Source of the DNA: Mercurialis annua
Taxonomy: Eukaryota; Streptophyta; Magnoliopsida; Malpighiales; Euphorbiaceae
Length of the DNA: 64,000 bases
Direction of reading: 5' to 3'
Assembly: GCF_937616625.2 (NCBI RefSeq)
Contig: NC_065577.1
Span: 38,407,001 to 38,471,000 of the forward strand
A model generated the notes under the pieces. It had not been told where the DNA came from, searched no databases, and saw nothing but the letters and a program-made list of their open reading frames with translations. Below, one piece after another: positions 57,268 through 64,000 of the stretch; position 1 is the first letter of the stretch, and each line of letters begins with the position of its first letter. A program made the position numbers and the translations under genes.

Positions 57268-59318
57268 TCTGGCAGTCTTTTCAGCATAAAAACTTTTGGA
57301 TGCCAAGAGATTCTGGAGGTCTTGATGGAGAGACAGGTTATGAAGGTAGCACAAGAATTGAACCAAAGCGTAGTAATCAATGGTTTATGGATTCCTCTGG
57401 AGCAGAATTGTACAGCAACAAAAAGCAAGCAGTTGAATCTCTTGGTAGCAGGCCAGTATTCGAAACTTCTCACATGAATGTTTCTCCATGGCAAAATGCT
57501 TCCAATTTTCAGTCACTTTCAGGGCAATTCAATGACCGCCTATTTGGATCTGAGGCTGTTCGTGCTGTCAATATGGTGGATAGAAATATTCCTTCTACTG
57601 CTGGTGGAAATATGACCATGGATATGGGAAGAAAATATTTCAATAATCAATATGACAAAAATTCCTCTATTAGTCTGTCTATGTCCCATTCCATGGATGA
57701 TCCCTCAGGTGGTATTAATTTTGGTGGAATCCGGAAACTTAGAGTCAATCAAGTTGGGGATTCCAGCAATGACATTTCCGCATCTTTGGAGCATGCTTAT
57801 AGTCGAGTATATAATAGTAGAATTACAATGGGCGCTGGCTATAATAAGGATGACACCAGTTCTATAACTTTGGGTCAAACTTATAATCAAAGTGACAAGA
57901 ATGACATTTCAGTTGGCCCCAACTTCAGTAAACGAAATGACAATTTCATTTCAATGGGACGCACCTTTGACAAGGAAGACGGAAATTTTATATCAGCACA
58001 TCGCACTTATAGCAATAGAGATGACCATGTCTTATCAATGGGTCAACCTTTTAATAAGGGGGGTGCCAGTTTTATAACTATGAGATCGCCATTTGAAAAG
58101 GAAGACAACAATGTCTCATCGATGACATCTTCATTTAGCAAGGGATTTGAAGATTTTATTGCGATGAGTACCTGTACCCCCTATGACAGAACAAATGAGA
58201 ATTTCATTTCTATGGGTCCCACCTATAGCAAGGGTGATGAAACTGTCGTATCAATCGGCCCTAACTATGACAAGGCTGATTCCAGAGTGGGTTCTAATAT
58301 TTTATCTATCGGTAACGATTATAGCAAAGGTGAGAACAATACCATATCCTTTGGAAGCTTTCATGGTGAACCTGAGGCAAATCCCTCTGGCAGTATTATC
58401 AGTCGCTATGGTCTGTTAATCAGTAACCAGAACTCAACTCAAACTTTAAAAGTACCTAGCGAGAGAGATCTTGTCGTACAATCAAATGCCAATCCGATTG
58501 AAAATAATGTCCCCAAATCTAATTCAAAATCCGATGCAGCCCCTAAGAATAAATCATCTAAGAAGGTTACTCCGAATAACTTTCCTTCGAATGTCAAAAG
58601 TTTGTTATCGACTGGCATGCTCGACGGGGTTCCTGTGAAATACGTTTCATGGTCAAGGGAGGTGCGGTTTTTAAATTATTCTTAAAATTCTCAGTTTTCT
58701 TTCTATAGAAGGCGGTGCATTATTTTTTGCTGATTATAATATGCCCTTTAATAATATGTTAACTTTATTGATTATCAGAAAACTCTTAAAGGATCAATTA
58801 AGGGAAGTACGTATCTATGCGGGTGCCAGGATTGCAACTTCACTAAGGTACATGACTAATTGGTAACTGTTTTAACCTACCTATTTAAAATTTTATAGAA
58901 AAATATTCTGGATTTTTCTGATATTATTAGATGTATCATGCAGGCTCTGAACGCTTATGAGTTTGAGCGCCATGCTAATTGCAAGACCAAGCACCCTAAC
59001 AATCATATTTACTTCGAGAATGGGAAAACGGTCTATTCGGTTGTTCAGGAGCTGAAAAACACCCAGCAAGAGATGCTATTTGATGCAATCCAAATTGTGA
59101 CTGGTACTCCGATTAATCAGAAGAATTTTCGTACCTGGAAAGGTAATACATTTTGTAGATGATTTAATACAATTTGACACAAATATGATTGATAAATTTA
59201 ATTATTATATTCGCTCACACAAATTTCTCTCTTTTTGCCTTTGCTAGCATCATATCAAGCTGCTACTCATGAACTTCAGCGCATCTATGGGAAGGATGAG
59301 ATCGTCAGGCAATCTTGA
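53150..59318 (+). CDS. TDBD (Tify-domain-binding) protein with NFISMG repeats
   Basis: Coding exons 53150-53152 (ATG only), 57276-58661, 58779-58847, 58944-59142 and 59248-59318 give 575 residues. The isolated ATG is chosen because it is followed directly by a GT donor, the next exon is open in phase 0 from SFQHKNFWMPRDSGG, and family members I recall start MSFQ..FWMP. Residues about 150-370 hold some ten degenerate 16-19-residue repeats around NFISMGPTYSKGD. The C-terminus (about 435-565) is a TDBD domain: SNVKSLLSTGMLDGVPVKYV, a Cys-rich CGCQDCNF, then FERHANCKTKHPNNHIYFEN. TDBD domains occur in the jasmonate adaptor NINJA, where they bind the TIFY motif of JAZ repressors, and in chromatin-linked proteins, so a nuclear adaptor role is likely. 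At4g/At5g homologues are unnamed. The role of the repeats is not known. Confidence 0.88.
53580..55800 (+). repeat. Eight degenerate ~270-bp units in the long TDBD intron
   Basis: The phrase GAGCCATAGTTTTTGG or a variant occurs at about 53645, 53902, 54168, 54438, 54712, 54999, 55269 and 55690, spaced 257-288 bp except the last, which includes a SINE. Each unit also has TACACGTGTTA (G-box CACGTG), GATCGTTGGATTTTTGGAGA-like, and CCAATTTGGAATTGCCTTTT-like words. The CACGTG is intact in seven units (near 53733, 53984, 54253, 54522, 55083, 55356, 55771) and altered to CACGAG in the fifth (54817). Confidence 0.88.
55423..55565 (-). mobile_element. 143-bp tRNA-derived SINE with TSD
   Basis: On the minus strand: GTGTGGCCTAGTGGTGGG contains box A and GTCTTGGGTTCAAGCCTC contains box B. 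Flanked by ACTTTTGTT at 55414-55422 and 55566-55574. Inserted inside the last unit of the intron array, after the array formed. Confidence 0.9.
57217..57260. repeat. (AT)n microsatellite before the exon 3 acceptor
   Basis: About 22 AT dinucleotides, 15 bases before the acceptor of the main TDBD exon (AG at 57274-57275). Its length could affect recognition of that splice site. Confidence 0.96.
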
Positions 59319-60004
59319 GATGAAGATCCTAGTTCTTGAATATGCGAGGTGGTATATTTTGTGCACAGCAGCGTGTATCCTGGGTAAATTATCACTTTAC
59401 TTTAAGATTTTAATAATTTTGAGGAGACGGCTGTGATTTGGATTTTTGACTTATTATTTAAGTTTTAATTTTTGAAATTTGAATCTTTTAGATATTTTTT
59501 AATATTGTTATGTATGTCACTATGTGCATGAGGCTAGAGAGCCTTCTCCATGTTGGTTCAAGAGACAAGGGGACTAGATTTAAGCTATGCACAAGCCCCT
59601 TCGAATAGGATGTTTTTTTAATATCATAGTTTGAAGTTACAATTTAAGTTGAAAAAGAAAAATAAAATGGCTTAACTGCTCTTGTTTGAGATATGACAAG
59701 CTATGTAGCACGGATAACGAATATGGGAAAACGGGATAATTAGAGACTGTTATTATAAGGTTTCATATGTTGATTAAATGACAAACTATCAATCAAATGA
59801 ATTTCGGTAATGAATATAATTAGGTTCAGCTCTTAGAAATTCAAAATTCATTTGATTGATATTTATTAAATTTAAATTCAACAAAATATTTTTTGCCCTT
59901 ATTTACTAGTTTAGCCTACCCCTAGGTCAAATTCTAAATAAGCAATAATCTACTCCTTTTTTTTTTATTTAGAATTAGTCAACAGTCATATAACCCTATT
60001 TTTA
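59319..60004 (+). other. TDBD 3' UTR and intergenic DNA
   Basis: Directly follows the TDBD stop. It reads as a T-rich 3' UTR, then AT-rich DNA with the fold-back pair AATCAAATGAATTTCGGT and AAAATTCATTTGATTGAT at about 59790-59860. No gene. Confidence 0.45.
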
Positions 60005-60420
60005 GGACTCCGCTAGAATTGGGAGCGGAGTTTGAGTCAAGACTCGGGTCACGGGTTTGGAATCAGGATTAGTGTTGGGACACAAAATTATGGTTAGAGG
60101 GTCAGGACACATAGGGTCACGATTGGGTCGAGACTTAGATCAGGATCGGGGCTCGCGCTAGTGTTGAAACTCAGGGTTGGGACAAGGATTGGGGTCTGAG
60201 TCAAGGGTCGATTTGGGGTCATGACTCTGACTTGAGGACGGGTTGGGAATTTGGTTGGGATCGAAACTTGGGATTGGGGTAGGGAGTCGGGTTGGAGTTC
60301 GAACTTAAGCCGAGATGAAATAAGGTTAGAGTCAGGACCTGAGTTGAATACGGGACTTGAATTGAAGTCAAGGTCGGGGACCGGAAGCTCGGATCCATGG
60401 TTGTAACCTGGGATGAGGTT
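60005..60420 (+). repeat. G-rich degenerate repeat
   Basis: About 410 bases far richer in G on the plus strand than anything nearby, made of variants of GGGTC(A/G)GGA, GGGTTGGGAT and GACTTGGGTT. The period is not fixed (roughly 6-12 bases). There is no frame with family resemblance. It is flanked by ordinary AT-rich DNA on both sides. Confidence 0.7.
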
Positions 60421-60600
60421 AAAAAAATAGTTCTTTTAATCAAATTCTATTTTCAAATATAATGAATCATATCAAAACTGAATAATTGATTCTCATTGTT
60501 ATAAAATTAGAGTTTAAAATATCTAGGACTTTGATTTTCGGGATGAGATTCGATTTTCTACTTCCATTCTAAAATTAGGATACTAAAAAAACTCAGTTTA

Positions 60601-61252
60601 GGTCATCTCCAACAGAACACCAAATTGTCAATTTAGTGTGCAAATTCTCTCCAACAGTACTCTATATCTAACTTTATTATAGTGTACTTTATTTTTTTAC
60701 TCTATATTATAGAGTCACTCTATTACAGTGTTCCTTAAAATATAGTACTGTTGGAGAACAAAATAGAGAAACTCTATTTTACTTTTGGTTTTCTATTTTA
60801 TTATAAATTTCATTATTAAACATTTGTTAGTTTTTATTAAATATAATCCAAATTAAGAATGTTCGATTTAATCGAAAATTTAAATATGTAACATTAAATA
60901 ATTTGTTTTTTGTATTAATTAATTGAACACTTCATAAAGTATATTAAATTTTTTTTATTATTTAATTAATATTTTTAAAATTAGCAAACATAATTAAAAA
61001 TACATATTTAGTAAATATATTATTAAAATTAATAATATATTTTATTATAAATAAATATATGAATGTATTTTGTAAACGTTAAATAGTTCATGGGTGTAAG
61101 TGTAAAATGTTTAAAATTTTATTGTTTAGAAATATGCTGATAATATTCTTTTAGAGTGAAAAATAGAGTTAGTTGTTGGAAATGAAACACTGTAGTAGTG
61201 TAGTTTTAGTGTAAAATTCACATTATTTTGAGGGTTATTATTGGAGATGCCC
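60601..61252. mobile_element. Harbinger-type MITE (TTA target)
   Basis: Ends GGTCATCTCCAACAG and TTGGAGATGCCC (inverted), flanked by TTA at 60598-60600 and 61253-61255, the PIF/Harbinger target. 652 bp, non-coding, with subterminal TCTCCAACAGTACTCT repeated as CTCCAACAG in reverse near 60739. Confidence 0.8.
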
Positions 61253-61794
61253 TTAACAATGCTAATTTGGAGTATAAGATAGAAATTTGAAGAAGTAACT
61301 CATCAATTATGTCTTGACAAAAGATGAAGAAAAAGTTTATATTTGTTGAAATACAAGTAGATATCCATTAAATTTTACTTAGATAGGTGGTAATTTTAGA
61401 TTATCCACTAATCTATATGCATACTCCACTCCTATACTAAAACCTCTAGCTCCACTTTTTTTTAATCACATCTTATCTTATTTCAAATTTTTTGATTTGG
61501 CAATGAACCATTTCTCAATTTTCTTTGGCTTGTGGTCATAGATTAAAGGGAAATATTTAAATTTGTGATATAGGTTAAAAGTTTAACCATTGACAAATGA
61601 CAATGAGTTACTAATGTAATCCTCAAGTTCGGGGACCAATAAGGTTCAACTTCCATGGTATTTTGGTCTTAATGATACAATTTATTTTAAGTGTAGAAAT
61701 TGAGATGGGAGGAGTTTATTCTTTTACTTAAGTGATTGTTGTGCCATGTATTTTGTTCCTCACATGGTCGATATGTCAGAATAAATTATTTTTT
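61253..61794. other. Intergenic, no gene seen
   Basis: AT-rich, no coding frame or repeat recognised. Confidence 0.4.
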
Positions 61795-61890
61795 AATAAT
61801 TAGCAAAAGGAGTGTATGTGCGAGAAATCGAACCCACAATTTAACACTTTGCTACTTAACTTTTATGTCATTTGAGCTATTGGTGTATCA
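61795..61890 (-). repeat. tRNA-derived SINE copy, best preserved of its family
   Basis: On the minus strand: CCAATAGCTCAAATGACATA (box A), then TTGTGGGTTCGATTTCTCGC (box B) and ACATACACTCC. It serves as the reference for the worn copies at 7205, 21300, 38865 and 41515. Confidence 0.6.
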
Positions 61891-62232
61891 AATTGTTAAT
61901 TTATAGTTTAATGGTGTAAAAAAATTCAATGGAAAGGTATCTAAATAAAAATGGATGCCAATGCCATAACAAGCATGTGAGTATAGACACTCTAATTACT
62001 CATATTTTACAATAAAATTTTAATTGTAACCAAAATTTTAAATTGGATAAATTAACAAAATTAAAAGTTTTGTTTAAAAGTGATAAGGTTTGCAAATATT
62101 TATAGTATGGTCTCCTCATCCTTATTATATCTAAAAGTTTTGTTTAAAATTGATAAGATTTGCAAAAAAATTGGCTTTTTAAGCTTTTATTTTTTTTTTC
62201 TACTGAAAGAAACATGGGTCAGTATATAATTG

Positions 62233-62508
62233 GCTAAATTCATTTTAGAATCTATATACTGTACGACTTTAGATTATATGATCTCTCATTTTTAATTTTA
62301 TCTTCTCCAGTCCCTAAATTTCTATTTGTTGGTTGATTGGGTCTTTTTAAGGGACTGTAGAAGGACCAAATTGATGAAACAAATAGAAATTTAAGGATCC
62401 AATTGTTGAACAAAAAGAAATTTAAGGACTCAATAAGGTAAACTTAAAAATGAGGTACTAACTAATTGAAAATTGTATTGATTAGGGATCTCAAAATAGG
62501 TTTAACTT
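62233..62508. mobile_element. Fold-back element
   Basis: GGCTAAATTCATTTTAGAATC at left and GATCTCAAAATAGGTTTAAC at right are inverted. TCCCTAAATTTCTATTTG pairs with CAAATAGAAATTTAAGGATC and again with AAAGAAATTTAAGGACTC. Similar in build to 10338-10706. Confidence 0.65.
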
Positions 62509-64000
62509 ACATAATTTAATTTCTAAACTATATTACTTTATTTTATTGCTCCTCTTAGCTATTATCGCAAGTTTAATCGTATTGTTGACTTCATGTACAA
62601 TTTGACGCTTAAACAATGCAATTTTAACCTATAACATTTCTTAACTATATTTTTTTTATTGAACATCTAAACTTTTATTTATTGTCAATTTAACTTCTCA
62701 AACAATATGTTAATTTAAGAAAAAAAAGGTAGAAATATACCCCTCATATTTATATTAATATATGTCTTTTTATGTAACTTTTTAACTTGAAAAATCGTTT
62801 AATATCATTAAAGTAGAGTAAATTTATCTCTTTATAAACATCATTAAAGAAAAGAGACAAACTCCATTTATCAATGTTCAAATGAAAAAAATATGTTTAC
62901 TAGTACAAGAAGTGGTGGTCATTAAATTACTTTATTAGCTTAAGTATTCTTACTTGAATTTTTTTTAATATCTATCATCGTCAACAAATTATTAAAATAT
63001 CATCAAAGATTGAAACGGATAATGTTTTTCTTAAATTTTATGTCAGTATGCATAAATTCATTTCACGAGCTTCTGACCAATTAATTGAATGTGTTTACGC
63101 TAGACATATTATGATTAAAAGTTAAGTAATTGAATTATTGAGAAGTCAAATTGATAATAAATAAAAAATTAGATGTACATAGAAAAAAAAAATAGTTAAG
63201 CAGTGTTATACATCAAAATAGTAAAGTTTATGTATTTTTAGTTATACTTCACGTGCTTTAACGCGTTTATACATACGCGTTTAGCCACGCTGGACAAAAA
63301 GGTGTTAGAAGTTGAGCAATCACATTGTTGAGAGGTTAAATTGTTAAAAGAACACAAATTAAATGGATGATAGAAAATAATAATAATAATAATAATAAAG
63401 TGTTATATAATAAAATAGCGTAATTTAAGAGTTAAATTATGTATTAAGCTAAAAAAGAACAACATTAAATTCTCTTCTATACTTTACATAGGAAGATAAA
63501 CATGTCTTGCACGTATGTATATATGCTTATTTCATCCTCCAAATTTACTATGAATGAGTTTATTATATGGATATAACACTTCGTTCCCGTCATTTTCCAT
63601 TTCATTTGATGGCTGTTTTAATCCACTTATTGCAGCAACAATTATTTCCACTAACACCAAATTTAGAGTAATTAAGATCACTAGCTAATTAAAGAATACA
63701 AGTCAAAAATGATAGATACTTGATGTGAATTCCAATTTATTAATTTCTTTTCACATATGAACTCACACAAGTTTATAATAATAAAAAAAAGTATCCAAAT
63801 ATAGTACATTAATTTTAGCATCAAAGGCTAAAACTCTATGATTTTTCCCAAAACCAAAATTAAATATAAAGAAAAAAAACTAAGTACTCTAGGGAAGCTA
63901 ATTAGTTAAAAAGAAGTCCTTCAAATTGATTCATTAGTAGGTCTAACTTTGTGAAGATCAATTGCAACAAATTCTTGATTTGAAATTTCAATTCTTTCAT
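62509..64000. other. Intergenic to window end, no gene seen
   Basis: AT-rich. A short (AAT)n run is at 63381-63398. Two related half-repeats (GTTAAGTAATTGAATTATTG at 63121 and TTGAGCAATCACATTGTTGA at 63313) suggest a worn fold-back element. The window ends before any coding exon I can support. Confidence 0.4.

Noticed and set aside
1..64000. Organellar DNA insertion, LTR retrotransposon or virus-derived sequence
   Set aside because: No organellar genes, no paired LTRs with primer-binding site, and no capsid, integrase or viral replicase signatures were seen.

Overview
This is a stretch of plant nuclear genome, almost certainly a eudicot. It is AT-rich, its genes have GT-AG introns, and it is full of MITEs, tRNA-derived SINEs, a dead LINE and a Helitron. 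The gene families are plant-specific: SOSEKI, C1-2i zinc finger with EAR motif, DUF724, DUF1985, and TDBD. I cannot name the species. Layout: (1) 404-3993, a PHIP1-type nuclear/nucleolar RNA-binding protein with two RRMs and three CCHC zinc knuckles. (2) A large direct segmental duplication. Block A (about 4045-15712) and block B (about 18972-28344) both contain the PHIP1 3' flank, a SOSEKI gene and a domesticated PIF/Harbinger (ALP1-like/HDP1-like) gene. In block A the SOSEKI gene is intact; in block B it is a pseudogene without exon 1 and with two stops. Both Harbinger-derived genes are open, but copy B keeps more of the residues I regard as family-typical. Block A has gained at least six transposon insertions for which block B shows the empty or unfilled site. 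(3) Between the blocks, 15942-18998, lies an open five-exon gene with a DUF1985 domain; its last residues and stop codon come from block B. (4) Right of block B is the 3' remnant of a DUF724 gene (to 29006), then a cluster of fold-back elements and a 55-residue two-exon membrane microprotein (30684-30991). (5) From 31000 to 46600 there are no host genes, only Stowaway and 9-bp-TSD MITEs, SINEs and a broken LINE (41985-44330). (6) 46727-47257 is an intronless ZAT11/ZAT12-like repressor. (7) 48968-49658 is a short non-autonomous Helitron. (8) 52740-59318 is a TDBD-domain gene whose first coding exon is just the ATG, followed by a 4.1-kb intron holding eight degenerate ~270-bp repeats, seven of them with a CACGTG G-box. 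(9) 59319-64000 has a G-rich degenerate repeat, a Harbinger-type MITE, a SINE and a fold-back element, but no gene I can support. From memory, the order SOSEKI, ZAT, TDBD recalls Arabidopsis At5g59790-At5g59830, and PHIP1 beside an ALP1-like gene recalls At3g55340/At3g55350, so the gene skeleton looks like an old conserved neighbourhood that was locally duplicated and then invaded by transposons. All exon joins were worked out by hand from GT/AG sites and frame; no alignment or transcript was available.
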